Source: Luidia sarsii (taxonomy: Eukaryota > Echinodermata > Asteroidea > Paxillosida > Luidiidae). From it: a stretch of DNA of 64,000 nucleotides. A program made the translations under genes and the position numbers. Shown here piece by piece: positions 11,220 to 24,842 of this stretch. The notes below the pieces were generated by a model. The model ran no database searches. It was not told the origin of the DNA and saw only the letters and a program-made list of their open reading frames with translations. The stretch spans positions 25,325,911-25,389,910 of the forward strand of contig OX465101.1 in assembly GCA_949987565.1 (NCBI GenBank). Direction: 5' to 3'. Positions within the stretch are counted from its first letter, which is position 1; each line of letters opens with the position of its first letter.

Positions 11220-14200
11220 ATGAACATAGTTCTAGCTTGAAGGTTTGAATATTGAAGGCGATATTCAGGAGGAGTCATTACAAGTCTCTGCAGCAAGATT
11301 CTTTGCAGTGTATTGTAAGCGCGTTGCAATATACTTGGCTGTGCGCCGTCGCTCAAAGAACATGCCTCCTTTGCCTTAAAATAATTCTTGAATTGAGTCT
11401 CAGATATCATGTCCTTCGTTAGGATCCTCTCGAGAGCATGTCAAGCTACAGATAGGTCAATTTTCAGCCTCTGGAACGAATTAGTTTTGATGATAATGAC
11501 TAGAAGGCAAAGACCGTCTGACACATACCCCCTACTTGTGTTTTGTTGACAGTCGTATTGCCGCTACACTTATTAAACCGATGGCATCAGGGTACATTTG
11601 CCTGGGCGTATTTCAGTGCAGATTTAAGGTACCTTACTAATTCTTTCGGAAATCGATTGACAAGGCCACGGGCTATGATCTGAACATAGTTTTAGCTTGA
11701 AGGTTTGAATATTGAAGGCGATATTCAGGAGGAGTCATTACAAGTCTCTGCAGCGAGATTCTTTGCAGTGTATTGTAAGCGCGTCGCAATATACTTGGCT
11801 GTGCGCCGTCGCTCAAAGAACATGCCTCCTTTGCCTTAAAATAATTCTTGAATTGAGGCTCAGATATCTTGTCTCTCGATCGGATCCTCTCGAGAGCATG
11901 TCAAGCTACCGATAGGTCAATTTTCAGACTCTGGAACGAAATAGTTTTGAGGATAAAGACTAGAAGGCAAAGACCGTCTGACACATACCCCCTACTTGTG
12001 TTGTGTTGACAGTCGTATTGCCGCTACACTTATTAAACCGATGGCATCAGGGTACATTTGCCTGGGCGTATTTCTGTGCAGATTTAAGGTACCTTACTAA
12101 TTCTTCCGGAAATCAATTGACAAGGCCACGGGCTATGATACGAACATAGTTCTAGCTTGAAGGTTTGAATATTGAAGGCGATTTTCAGGAGGAGTCATTA
12201 CAAGTCTCTGCAGCAAGATTCTTTGCAGTGTATTGTAAGCGCGTTGCAATATACTTGGCTGTGCGCCGTCGCTCAAAGAACATGCCTCCTTTGCCTTAAA
12301 ATAATTCTTGAATTAAGTCTCAGATATCTTGTCTTTCGATCGGATCCTCTCGAGAGCATGTCAAGCTACAGATAGGTCAATTTTCAGCTTCTGGAACGAA
12401 ATAGTTTTGTTGATAATGACTAGAAGGCAAAGACCGTCTGACACATACCCCCTACTTGTGTTTTGTTGACAGTCGTATTGCCGCTACACTTATTAAACCG
12501 ATGGCATCAGGGTACATTTGCCTGGGCGTATTTCAGTGCAGATTTAAGGTACCTTACTAATTCTTTCGGAAATCGATTGACAAGGCCACGGGCTATGATC
12601 TGAACATAGTTTTAGCTTGAAGGTTTGAATATTGAAGGCGATATTCAGGAGGAGTCATTACAAGTCTCTGCAGCGAGATTCTTTGCAGTGTATTGTAAGC
12701 GCGTCGCAATATACTTGGCTGTGCGCCGTCGCTCAAAGAACATGCCTCCTTTGCCTTAAAATAATTCTTGAATTGAGGCTCAGATATCTTGTCTCTCGAT
12801 CGGATCCTCTCGAGAGCATGTCAAGCTACCGATAGGTCAATTTTCAGACTCTGGAACGAAATAGTTTTGAGGATAAAGACTAGAAGGCAAAGACCGTCTG
12901 ACACATACCCCCTACTTGTGTTGTGTTGACAGTCGTATTGCCGCTACACTTATTAAACCGATGGCATCAGGGTACATTTGCCTGGGCGTATTTCAGTGCA
13001 GATTTAAGGTACCTTACTAATTCTTTCGGAAATCGATTGACAAGGCCACGGGCTATGATCTGAACATAGTTTTAGCTTGAAGGTTTGAATATTAAAGGCG
13101 ATATTCGGGAGGAGTCATTACAAGTCTCTGCAGCGAGATTCTTTGCAGTGTATTGTAAGCGCGTCGCAATATACTTGGCTGTGCGCCGTCGCTCAAAGAA
13201 CATGCCTCCTTTGCCTTAAAATAATTCTTGAATTAAGTCTCAGATATCTTGTCTTTCGATCGGATCCTCTCGAGAGCATGTCAAGCTACAGATAGGTCAA
13301 TTTTCAGCTTCTGGAACGAAATAGTTTTGATGATAATGACTAGAAGGCAAAGACCGTCTGACACATACCCCCTACTTGTGTTTTGTTGACAGTCGTATTG
13401 CCGCTAGACTTATTAAACCGATGGCATCAGGGTACATTTGCCTGAGCGTATTTCTGTGCAGATTTAAGGTACCTTACTAATTCTTCCGGAAATCAATTGA
13501 CAAGGCCACGGGCTATGATACGAACATAGTTCTAGCTTGAAGGTTTGAATATTGAAGGCGATTTTCAGGAGGAGTCATTACAAGTCTCTGCAGCAAGATT
13601 CTTTGCAGTGTATTGTAAGCGCGTTGCAATATACTTGGCTGTGCGCCGTCGCTCAAAGAACATGCCTCCTTTGCCTTAAAATAATTCTTGAATTAAGTCT
13701 CAGATATCTTGTCTTTCGATCGGATCCTCTCGAGAGCATGTCAAGCTACAGATAGGTCAATTTTCAGCCTTTGGAACGAAATAGTTTTGATGATAATGAC
13801 TAGAAGGCAAAGACCGTCTGACACATACCCCCTACTTGTGTTTTGTTGACAGTCGTATTGCCGCTACACTTATTAAACCGATGGCATCAGGGTACATTTG
13901 CCTGGGCGTATTTCAGTGCAGATTTAAGGTACCTTACTAATTCTTTCGGAAATCGATTGACAAGGCCACGGGCTATGATCTGAACATAGTTTTAGCTTGA
14001 AGGTTTGAATATTAAAGGCGATATTCAGGAGGAGTCATTACAAGTCTCTGCAGCGAGATTCTTTGCAGTGTATTGTAAGCGCGTCGCAATATACTTGGCT
14101 GTGCGCCGTCGCTCAAAGAACATGCCTCCTTTGCCTTAAAATAATTCTTGAATTAAGTCTCAGATATCTTGTCTTTCGATCGGATCCTCTCGAGAGCTCG

Positions 14201-14721
14201 TCAAGCTACCGATAGGTCAATTTTCAGCTTCTGGAACGAAATAGTTTTGATGATAATGACTAGAAGGCAAAGACCGTCTGACACATACCCCCTACTTGTG
14301 TTTTGTTGACAGTCGTATTGCCGCTACACTTATTAAATCGATGGCATCAGGGTACATTTGCCTGGGCGTATTTCAGTGCAGATTTAAGGTACCTTACTAA
14401 TTCTTTCGGAAATCGATTGACAAGGCCACGGGCTATGATCTGAACATAGTTTTAGCTTGAAGGTTTGAATATTGAAGGCGATATTCAGGAGGAGTCATTA
14501 CAAGTCTCTGCAGCGAGATTCTTTGCAGTGTATTGAAAGCGCGTCGCAATATACTTGGCTGTGCGCCGTCGCTCAAAGAACATGCCTCCTTTGCCTTAAA
14601 ATAATTCTTGAATTAAGTCTCAGATATCTTGTCTTTCGATCGGATCCTCTCGAGAGCATGTCAAGCTACAGATAGGTCAATTTTCAGCTTCTGGAACGAA
14701 ATAGTTTTTATGATAATGACT

Positions 14722-17700
14722 AGAAGGCAAAGACCGTCTGACACATACCCCCTACTTGTGTTTTGTTGACAGTCGTATTGCCGCTAGACTTATTAAACCG
14801 ATGGCATCAGGGTACATTTGCCTGGGCGTATTTCTGTGCAGATTTAAGGTACCTTACTAATTCTTCCGGAAATCAATTGACAAGGCCACGGGCTATGATA
14901 TGAACAAAGTTCTAGCTTGAAGGTTTGAATATTGAAGGCGATATTCAGGAGGAGTCATTACAAGTCTCTGCAGCAAGATTCTTTGCAGTGTATTGTAAGC
15001 GCGTTGCAATATACTTGGCTGTGCGCCGTCGCTCAAAGAACATGCCTCCTTTGCCTTAAAATAATTCTTGATTTGAGTCTCAGATATCATGTCCTTCGAT
15101 CGGATCCTCTCGAGAGCATGTCAAGCTACAGATAGGTCAATTTTCAGCCTTTGGAACGAAATAGTTTTGATGATAATGACTAGAAGGCAAAGACCGTCTG
15201 ACACATACCCCCTACTTGTGTTTTGTTGACAGTCGTATTGCCGCTACACTTATTAAACCGATGGCATCAGGGTACATTTGCCTGGGCGTATTTCAGTGCA
15301 GATTTAAGGTACCTTACTAATTCTTTCGGAAATCGATTGACAAGGCCACGGGCTATGATCTGAACATAGTTTTAGCTTGAAGGTTTGAATATTGAAGGCG
15401 ATATTCAGGAGGAGTCATTACAAGTCTCTGCAGCGAGATTCTTTGCAGTGTATTGTAAGCGCGTCGCAATATACTTGGCTGTGCGCCGTCGCTCAAAGAA
15501 CATGCCTCCTTTGCCTTAAAATAATTCTTGAATTGAGGCTCAGATATCTTGTCTCTCGATCGGATCCTCTCGAGAGCATGTCAAGCTACCGATAGGTCAA
15601 TTTTCAGACTCTGGAACGAAATAGTTTTGAGGATAAAGACTAGAAGGCAAAGACCGTCTGACACATACCCCCTACTTGTGTTGTGTTGACAGTCGTATTG
15701 CCGCTACACTTATTAAACCGATGGCATCAGGGTACATTTGCCTGGGCGTATTTCAGTGCAGATTTAAGGTACCTTACTAATTCTTTCGGAAATCGATTGA
15801 CAAGGCCACGGGCTATGATCTGAACGTAGTTTTAGCTTGAAGGTTTGAATATTAAAGGCGATATTCGGGAGGAGTCATTACAAGTCTCTGCAGCGAGATT
15901 CTTTGCAGTGTATTGTAAGCGCGTCGCAATATACTTGGCTGTGCGCCGTCGCTCAAAGAACATGCCTCCTTTGCCTTAAAATAATTCTTGAATTAAGTCT
16001 CAGATATCTTGTCTTTCGATCGGATCCTCTCGAGAGCATGTCAAGCTACAGATAGGTCAATTTTCAGCTTCTGGAACGAAATAGTTTTGATGATAATGAC
16101 TAGAAGGCAAAGACCGTCTGACACATACCCCCTACTTGTGTTTTGTTGACAGTCGTATTGCCGCTAGACTTATTAAACCGATGGCATCAGGGTACATTTG
16201 CCTGGGCGTATTTCTGTGCAGATTTAAGGTACCTTACTAATTCTTCCGGAAATCAATTGACAAGGCCACGGGCTATGATACGAACATAGTTCTAGCTTGA
16301 AGGTTTGAATATTGAAGGCGATTTTCAGGAGGAGTCATTACAAGTCTCTGCAGCAAGATTCTTTGCAGTGTATTGTAAGCGCGTTGCAATATACTTGGCT
16401 GTGCGCCGTCGCTCAAAGAACATGCCTCCTTTGCCTTAAAATAATTCTTGAATTAAGTCTCAGATATCTTGTCTTTCGATCGGATCCTCTCGAGAGCATG
16501 TCAAGCTACAGATAGGTCAATTTTCAGCTTCTGGAACGAAATAGTTTTTATGATAATGACTAGAAGGCAAAGACCGTCTGACACATACCCCCTACTTGTG
16601 TTTTGTTGACAGTCGTATTGCCGCTAGACTTATTAAACCGATGGCATCAGGGTACATTTGCCTGGGCGTATTTCTGTGCAGATTTAAGGTACCTTACTAA
16701 TTCTTCCGGAAATCAATTGACAAGGCCACGGGCTATGATATGAACATAGTTCTAGCTTGAAGGTTTGAATATTGAAGGCGATATTCAGGAGGAGTCATTA
16801 CAAGTCTCTGCAGCAAGATTATTTGCAGTGTAATGTAAGCGCGTTGCAATATACTTGGCTGTGCGCCGTCGCTCAAAGAACATGCCTCCTTTGCCTTAAA
16901 ATAATTCTTGAATTGAGTCTCAGATATCATGTCCTTCGATCGGATCCTCTCGAGAGCATGTCAAGCTACAGATAGGTCAATTTTCAGCCTCTGGAACGAA
17001 ATAGTTTTGATGATAATGACTAGAAGGCAAAGACCGTCTGACACATACCCCCTACTTGTGTTTTGTTGACAGTCGTATTGCCGCTACACTTATTAAACCG
17101 ATGGCATCAGGTTACATTTGCCTGGGCGTATTTCAGTGCAGATTTAAGGTACCTTACTAATTCTTTCGGAAATCGATTGACAAGGCCACGGGCTATGATC
17201 TGAACAAAGTTTTAGCTTGAAGGTTTGAATATTGAAGGCGATATTCAGGAGGAGTCATTACAAGTCTCTGCAGCGAGATTCTTTGCAGTGTATTGTAAGC
17301 GCGTCGCAATATACTTGGCTGTGCGCCGTCGCTCAAAGAACATGCCTCCTTTGCCTTAAAATAATTCTTGAATTGAGGCTCAGATATCTTGTCTCTCGAT
17401 CGGATCCTCTCGAGAGCATGTCAAGCTACCGATAGGTCAATTTTCAGACTCTGGAACGAAATAGTTTTGAGGATAAAGACTAGAAGGCAAAGACCGTCTG
17501 ACACATACCCCCTACTTGTGTTGTGTTGACAGTCGTATTGCCGCTACACTTATTAAACCGATGGCATCAGGGTACATTTGCCTGGGCGTATTTCAGTGCA
17601 GATTTAAGGTACCTTACTAATTCTTTCGGAAATCGATTGACAAGGCCACGGGCTATGATCTAAACATAGTTTTAGCTTGAAGGTTTGAATATTAAAGGCG

Positions 17701-17924
17701 ATATTCGGGAGGAGTCATTACAAGTCTCTGCAGCGAGATTCTTTGCAGTGTATTGTAAGCGCGTCGCAATATACTTGGCTGTGCGCCGTCGCTCAAAGAA
17801 CATGCCTCCTTTGCCTTAAAATAATTCTTGAATTAAGTCTCAGATATCTTGTCTTTCGATCGGATCCTCTCGAGAGCATGTCAAGCTACAGATAGGTCAA
17901 TTTTCAGACTCTGGAACGAAATAG
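14722..17924 (+). repeat. Third copy of the seven-monomer block
   Basis: Carries the same ordered rare markers as 921-4123 (offset 13,801) and 5061-8263 (offset 9,661): GAACAAAGTT plus TTGATTTGAG, GAACGTAG, TTATTTGCAGTGTAATG, GGTTACATTT and GATCTAAAC. The monomer before it (14262) also matches monomer 461, with AAATCGATGG and ATTGAAAGCG, so this copy is collinear with the first copy one monomer further left. To the right it stays collinear with the second copy instead. The array here is therefore a composite of two duplication registers. Confidence 0.86.
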
Positions 17925-17941
17925 TTTTGATGATAATGACT

Positions 17942-18402
17942 AGAAGGCAAAGACCGTCTGACACATACCCCCTACTTGTGTATTTGTTGACAGTCGTATT
18001 GCCGCTACACTTATTAAACCGATGGCATCAGGGTACATTTGCCTGGGCGTATTTCAGTGCAGATTTAAGGTACCTTACTAATTCTTTCGGAAATCGATTG
18101 ACAAGGCCACGGGCTATGATCTGAACATAGTTTTAGCTTGAAGGTTTGAATATTGAAGGCGATATTCAGGAGGAGTCATTTCAAGTCTCTGCAGCGAGAT
18201 TCTTTGCAGTGTATTGTAAGCGCGTCGCAATATACTTGGCTGTGCGCCGTCGCTCAAAGAACATGCCTCCTTTGCCTTAAAATAATTCTTGAATTGAGTC
18301 TCAGATATCTTGTCTTTCGATCGGATCCTCTCGAGAGCATGTCAAGCTAAAGATAGGTCAATTTTCAGACTCTGGAACGAAATAGTTTTGAGGATAAAGA
18401 CT
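17942..18402 (+). repeat. 461-bp monomer (duplicate of 8281-8741)
   Basis: Same inserted A, same ATTTCAAG and same 3' end as 8281-8741, at the 9,661-bp duplication offset. Private change CTAAAG near 18348. Confidence 0.92.
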
Positions 18403-21400
18403 AGAAGGCAAAGACCGTCTGACACATACCCCCTACTTGTGTTGTGTTGACAGTCGTATTGCCGCTACACTTATTAAACCGATGGCATCAGGGTACATTT
18501 GCCTGGGCGTATTTCAGTGCAGATTTAAGGTACCTTACTAATTCTTTCGGAAATCGATTGACAAGGCCACGGGCTATGATCTGAACATAGTTTTAGCTTG
18601 AAGGTTTGAATATTGAAGGCGATATTCAGGAGGAGTCATTACAAGTCTCTGCAGCGAGATTCTTTGCAGTGTATTGTAAGCGCGTCGCAATATACTTGGC
18701 TGTGCGCCGTCGCTCAAAGAACATGCCTCCTTTGCCTTAAAATAATTCTTGAATTGAGTCTCAGATATCATGTCTTTCGATTGGATCCTCTCGAGAGCAT
18801 GTCAAGCTACAGATAGGTCAATTTTCAGCTTCTGGAACGAAATAGTTTTGATGATAATGACTAGAAGGCAAAGACCGTCTGACACATACCCCCTACTTGT
18901 GTTTTGTTGACAGTCGTATTGCCGCTACACTTATTAAACCGATGGCATCAGGGTACATTTGCCTGGGCGTATTTCAGTGCAGATTTTGGGTACCTTACTA
19001 ATTCTTTCGGAAATCGATTGACAAGGCCACGGGCTATGATCTGAACATAGTTTTAGCTTGAAGGTTTGAATATTAAAGGCGATATTCAGGAGGAGTCATT
19101 ACAAGTCTCTGCAGCGAGATTCTTTGCAGTGTATTGTAAGCGCGTCGCAATATACTTGGCTGTGCGCCGTCGCTCAAAGAACATGCCTCCTTTGCCTTAA
19201 AATAATTCTTGAATTAAGTCTCAGATATCTTGTCTTTCGATCGGATCCTCTCGAGAGCATGTCAAGCTACAGATAGGTCAATTTTCAGCTTCTGGAACGA
19301 AATAGTTTTTATGTTAATGACTAGAAGGCAAAGACCGTCTGACACATACCCCCTACTTGTGTTTTGTTGACAGTCGTATTGCCGCTAGACTTATTAAACC
19401 GATGGCATCAGGGTACATTTGCCTGGGCGTATTTCTGTGCAGATTTAAGGTACCTTACTAATCCTTCCGGAAATCAATTGACAAGGCCACGGGCTATGAT
19501 ATGAACATAGTTCTAGCTTGAAGGTTTGAATATTGAAGTCGATATTCAGGAGGAGTCATTACAAGTCTCTGCAGCAAGATTCTTTGCAGTGTATTGTAAG
19601 CGCGTTGCAATATACTTGGCTGTGCGCCGTCGCTCAAAGAACATGCCTCCTTTGCCTTAAAATAATTCTTGAATTGAGTCTCAGATATCATATCCTTCGT
19701 TAGGATCCTCTCGAGAGCATGTCAAGCTACAGATAGGTCAATTTTCAGCCTCTGGAACGAATTAGTTTTGATGATAATGACTAGAAGGCAAAGACCGTCT
19801 GACACATACCCCCTACTTGTGTTTTGTTGACAGTCGTATTGCCGCTACACTTATTAAACCGATGGCATCAGGGTACATTTGCCTGGGCGTATTTCAGTGC
19901 AGATTTAAGGTACCTTACTAATTCTTTCGGAAATCGATTGACAAGGCCACGGGCTATGATCTGAACATAGTTTTAGCTTGAAGGTTTGAATATTGAAGGC
20001 GATATTCAGGAGGAGTCATTACAAGTCTCTGCAGCGAGATTCTTTGCAGTGTATTGTAAGCGCGTCGCAATATACTTGGCTGTGCGCCGTCGCTCAAAGA
20101 ACATGCCTCCTTTGCCTTAAAATAATTCTTGAATTGAGGCTCAGATATCTTGTCTCTCGATCGGATCCTCTCGAGAGCATGTCAAGCTACCGATAGGTCA
20201 ATTTTCAGACTCTGGAACGAAATAGTTTTGAGGATAAAGACTAGAAGGCAAAGACCGTCTGACACATACCCCCTACTTGTGTTGTGTTGACAGTCGTATT
20301 GCCGCTACACTTATTAAACCGATGGCATCAGGGTACATTTGCCTGGGCGTATTTCTGTGCAGATTTAAGGTACCTTACTAATTCTTCCGGAAATCAATTG
20401 ACAAGGCCACGGGCTATGATACGAACATAGTTCTAGCTTGAAGGTTTGAATATTGAAGGCGATTTTCAGGAGGAGTCATTACAAGTCTCTGCAGCAAGAT
20501 TCTTTGCAGTGTATTGTAAGCGCGTTGCAATATACTTGGCTGTGCGCCGTCGCTCAAAGAACATGCCTCCTTTGCCTTAAAATAATTCTTGAATTAAGTC
20601 TCAGATATCTTGTCTTTCGATCGGATCCTCTCGAGAGCATGTCAAGCTACAGATAGGTCAATTTTCAGCTTCTGGAACGAAATAGTTTTGATGATAATGA
20701 CTAGAAGGCAAAGACCGTCTGACACATACCCCCTACTTGTGTTTTGTTGACAGTCGTATTGCCGCTACACTTATTAAACCGATGGCATCAGGGTACATTT
20801 GCCTGGGCGTATTTCAGTGCAGATTTAAGGTACCTTACTAATTCTTTCGGAAATCGATTGACAAGGCCACGGGCTATGATCTGAACATAGTTTTAGCTTG
20901 AAGGTTTGAATATTGAAGGCGATATTCAGGAGGAGTCATTACAAGTCTCTGCAGCGAGATTCTTTGCAGTGTATTGTAAGCGCGTCGCAATATACTTGGC
21001 TGTGCGCCGTCGCTCAAAGAACATGCCTCCTTTGCCTTAAAATAATTCTTGAATTGAGGCTCAGATATCTTGTCTCTCGATCGGATCCTCTCGAGAGCAT
21101 GTCAAGCTACCGATAGGTCAATTTTCAGACTCTGGAACGAAATAGTTTTGAGGATAAAGACTAGAAGGCAAAGACCGTCTGACACATACCCCCTACTTGT
21201 GTTGTGTTGACAGTCGTATTGCCGCTACACTTATTAAACCGATGGCATCAGGGTACATTTGCCTGGGCGTATTTCAGTGCAGATTTAAGGTACCTTACTA
21301 ATTCTTTCGGAAATCGATTGACAAGGCCACGGGCTATGATCTGAACATAGTTTTAGCTTGAAGGTTTGAATATTAAAGGCGATATTCGGGAGGAGTCATT

Positions 21401-24382
21401 ACAAGTCTCTGCAGCGAGATTCTTTGCAGTGTATTGTAAGCGCGTCGCAATATACTTGGCTGTGCGCCGTCGCTCAAAGAACATGCCTCCTTTGCCTTAA
21501 AATAATTCTTGAATTAAGTCTCAGATATCTTGTCTTTCGATCGGATCCTCTCGAGAGCATGTCAAGCTACAGATAGGTCAATTTTCAGCTTCTGGAACGA
21601 AATAGTTTTGATGATAATGACTAGAAGGCAAAGACCGTCTGACACATACCCCCTACTTGTGTTTTGTTGACAGTCGTATTGCCGCTAGACTTATTAAACC
21701 GATGGCATCAGGGTACATTTGCCTGAGCGTATTTCTGTGCAGATTTAAGGTACCTTACTAATTCTTCCGGAAATCAATTGACAAGGCCACGGGCTATGAT
21801 ACGAACATAGTTCTAGCTTGAAGGTTTGAATATTGAAGGCGATTTTCAGGAGGAGTCATTACAAGTCTCTGCAGCAAGATTCTTTGCAGTGTATTGTAAG
21901 CGCGTTGCAATATACTTGGCTGTGCGCCGTCGCTCAAAGAACATGCCTCCTTTGCCTTAAAATAATTCTTGAATTAAGTCTCAGATATCTTGTCTTTCGA
22001 TCGGATCCTCTCGAGAGCATGTCAAGCTACAGATAGGTCAATTTTCAGCTTCTGGAAAGAAATAGTTTTGATGATAATGACTAGAAGGCAAAGACCGTCT
22101 GACACATACCCCCTACTTGTGTTTTGTTGACAGTCGTATTGCCGCTAGACTTATTAAACCGATGGCATCAGGGTACATTTGCCTGGGCGTATTTCTGTGC
22201 AGATTTAAGGTACCTTACTAATTCTTCCGGAAATCAATTGACAAGGCCACGGGCTATGATCTGAACATAATTTTAGCTTGAAGGTTTGAATATTGAAGGC
22301 GATATTCAGGAGGAGTCATTACAAGTCTCTGCAGCGAGATTCTTTGCAGTGTATTGTAAGCGCGTCGCAATATACTTGGCTGTGCGCCGTCGCTCAAAGA
22401 ACATGCCTCCTTTGCCTTAAAATAATTCTTGAATTGAGGCTCAGATATCTTGTCTCTCGATCGGATCCTCTCGAGAGCATGTCAAGCTACCGATAGGTCA
22501 ATTTTCAGACTCTGGAACGAAATAGTTTTGAGGATAAAGACTAGAAGGCAAAGACCGTCTGACACATACCCCCTACTTGTGTTGTGTTGACAGTCGTATT
22601 GCCGCTACACTTATTAAACCGATGGCATCAGGGTACATTTGCCTGGGCGTATTTCAGTGCAGATTTAAGGTACCTTACTAATTCTTTCGGAAATCGATTG
22701 ACAAGGCCACGGGCTATGATCTAAACATAGTTTTAGCTTGAAGGTTTGAATATTAAAGGCGATATTCGGGAGGAGTCATTACAAGTCTCTGCAGCGAGAT
22801 TCTTTGCAGTGTATTGTAAGCGCGTCGCAATATACTTGGCTGTGCGCCGTCGCTCAAAGAACATGCCTCCTTTGCCTTAAAATAATTCTTGAATTAAGTC
22901 TCAGATATCTTGTCTTTCGATCGGATCCTCTCGAGAGCATGTCAAGCTACAGATAGGTCAATTTTCAGCTTCTGGAACGAAATAGTTTTGATGATAATGA
23001 CTAGAAGGCAAAGACCGTCTGACACATACCCCCTACTTGTGTTTTGTTGACAGTCGTATTGCCGCTAGACTTATTAAACCGATGGCATCAGGGTACAATT
23101 GCCTGGGCGTATTTCTGTGCAGATTTAAGGTAACTTACTAATTCTTCCGGAAATCAATTGACAAGGCCACGGGCTATGATACGAACATAGTTCTAGCTTG
23201 AAGGTTTGAATATTGAAGGCGATTTTCAGGAGGAGTCATTACAAGTCTCTGCAGCAAGATTCTTTGCAGTGTATTGTAAGCGCGTTGCAATATACTTGGC
23301 TGTGCGCCGTCGCTCAAAGAACATGCCTCCTTTGCCTTAAAATAATTCTTGAATTGAGTCTCAGATATCATGTCCTTCGATCGGATCCTTTCGAGAGCAT
23401 GTCAAGCTACAGATAGGTCAATTTTCAGCTTCTTGAACGAAATAGTTTTGATGATAATGACTAGAAGGCAAAGACCGTCTGACACATACCCCCTACTTGT
23501 GTTTTGTTGACAGTCGTATTGCCGCTACACTTATTAAACCGATGGCATCAGGGTACATTTGCCTGGGCGTATTTCAGTGCAGATTTAAGGTACCTTATTA
23601 ATTCTTTCGGAAATCGATTGACAAGGCCACGGGCTATGATCTGAACATAGTTTTAGCTTGAAGGTTTGAATATTAAAGGCGATATTCAGGAGGAGTCATT
23701 ACAAGTCTCTGCAGCGAGATTCTTTGCAGTGTATTGTAAGCGCGTCGCAATATACTTGGCTGTGCGCCGTCGCTCAAAGAACATGCCTCCTTTGCCTTAA
23801 AATAATTCTTGAATTAAGTCTCAGATATCTTGTCTTTCGATCGGATCCTCTCGAGAGCTCGTCAAGCTACCGATAGGTCAATTTTCAGCTTCTGGAACGA
23901 AATAGTTTTGATGATAATGACTAGAAGGCAAAGACCGTCTGACACATACCCCCTACTTGTGTTTTGTTGACAGTCGTATTGCCGCTACACTTATTAAATC
24001 GATGGCATCAGGGTACATTTGCCTGGGCGTATTTCAGTGCAGATTTAAGGTACCTTACTTATTCTCTCGGAAATCGATTGACAAGGCCACGGGCTATGAT
24101 CTGAACATAGTTTTAGCTTGAAGGTTTGAATATTGAAGGCGATATTCAGGAGGAGTCATTACAAGTCTCTGCAGCGAGATTCTTTGCAGTGTATTGTAAG
24201 CGCGTCGCAATATACTTGGCTGTGCGCCGTCGCTCAAAGAACATGCCTCCTTTGCCTTAAAATAATTCTTGAATTAAGTCTCAGATATCTTGTCTTTCGA
24301 TCGGATCCTCTCGAGAGCATGTCAAGCTACAGATAGGTCAATTTTCAGCTTCTGGAACGAAATAGTTTTGATGATAATGACT

Positions 24383-24842
24383 AGAAGGCAAAGACCGTCT
24401 GACACATACCCCCTACTTGTGTTTTGTTGACAGTCGTATTGCCGCTAGACTTATTAAACCGATGGCATCAGGGTACATTTGCCTGGGCCTATTTCTTTGC
24501 AGATTTAAGGTACCTTACTAATTCTTCCGGAAATCAATTGACAAGGCCACGGGCTATGATATGAACATAGTTCTAGCTTGAAGGTTTGAATATTGAAGGC
24601 GATATTCAGGAGGAGTCATTACAAGTCTCTGCAGCAAGATTCTTTGCAGTGTATTGTAAGCGCGTTGCAATATACTTGGCTGTGCGCCGTCGCTCAAAGA
24701 ACATGCCTCCTTTGCCTTAAAATAATTCTTGAATTGAGTCTCAGATATCATGTCCTTCGATCGGATCCTCTCGAGAGCATGTCAAGCTACAGATAGGTCA
24801 ATTTTCAGCCTCTGGAACGAAATAGTTTTGATGATAATGACT
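24383..24842 (+). repeat. Subfamily 2 exemplar (AGCAAG / CGTTGCAA / CATGTCC)
   Basis: Linked markers are GCTAGACTT, TTCCGGAAATCAATTG, GATATGAACATAGTTCTAG, AGCAAGATT, CGTTGCAA, ATATCATGTCC and CAGCCTCTGG. Full members start at 921, 2761, 5061, 6901, 11042, 14722, 16562, 19323, 23003, 24383, 26684, 29905, 33126, 45089, 46469, 47849, 58888 and 62110 (23003 and 58888 deviate at one or two markers). Two sub-types exist: left-domain copies read GCGTATTTCTGTGCAG, most right-domain copies read GCCTATTTCTTTGCAG. Monomers 2301, 6441, 11962, 13342, 16102, 20243 and 21623 carry the subfamily 2 middle but a subfamily 1 end (ATTAAGTCTC, CTTGTCTTT), and so are hybrids. Both 227-bp deletion monomers derive from this subfamily. 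Confidence 0.85.

Larger units (their letters stand above)
5061..22041 (+). repeat. Large duplication: about 9.7 kb of array repeated with a 3-monomer length difference
   Basis: About 5061-9640 corresponds to 14722-19301 (offset 9,661 = 21 monomers including one of 461 bp). About 10122-13760 corresponds to 18403-22041 (offset 8,281 = 18 monomers). The change of offset by 1,380 equals the 3-monomer tandem duplication at about 8460-11219, which only the left copy has. Markers for the second part include CTTCGTTAGG (11418 and 19699), GAACGAATTAG (near 11480 and 19761) and CTGAGCG (13443 and 21724). The copies are nearly identical; visible differences include C/T at 5994 and CTACAG versus CTAAAG near 18348. 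Confidence 0.82.
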
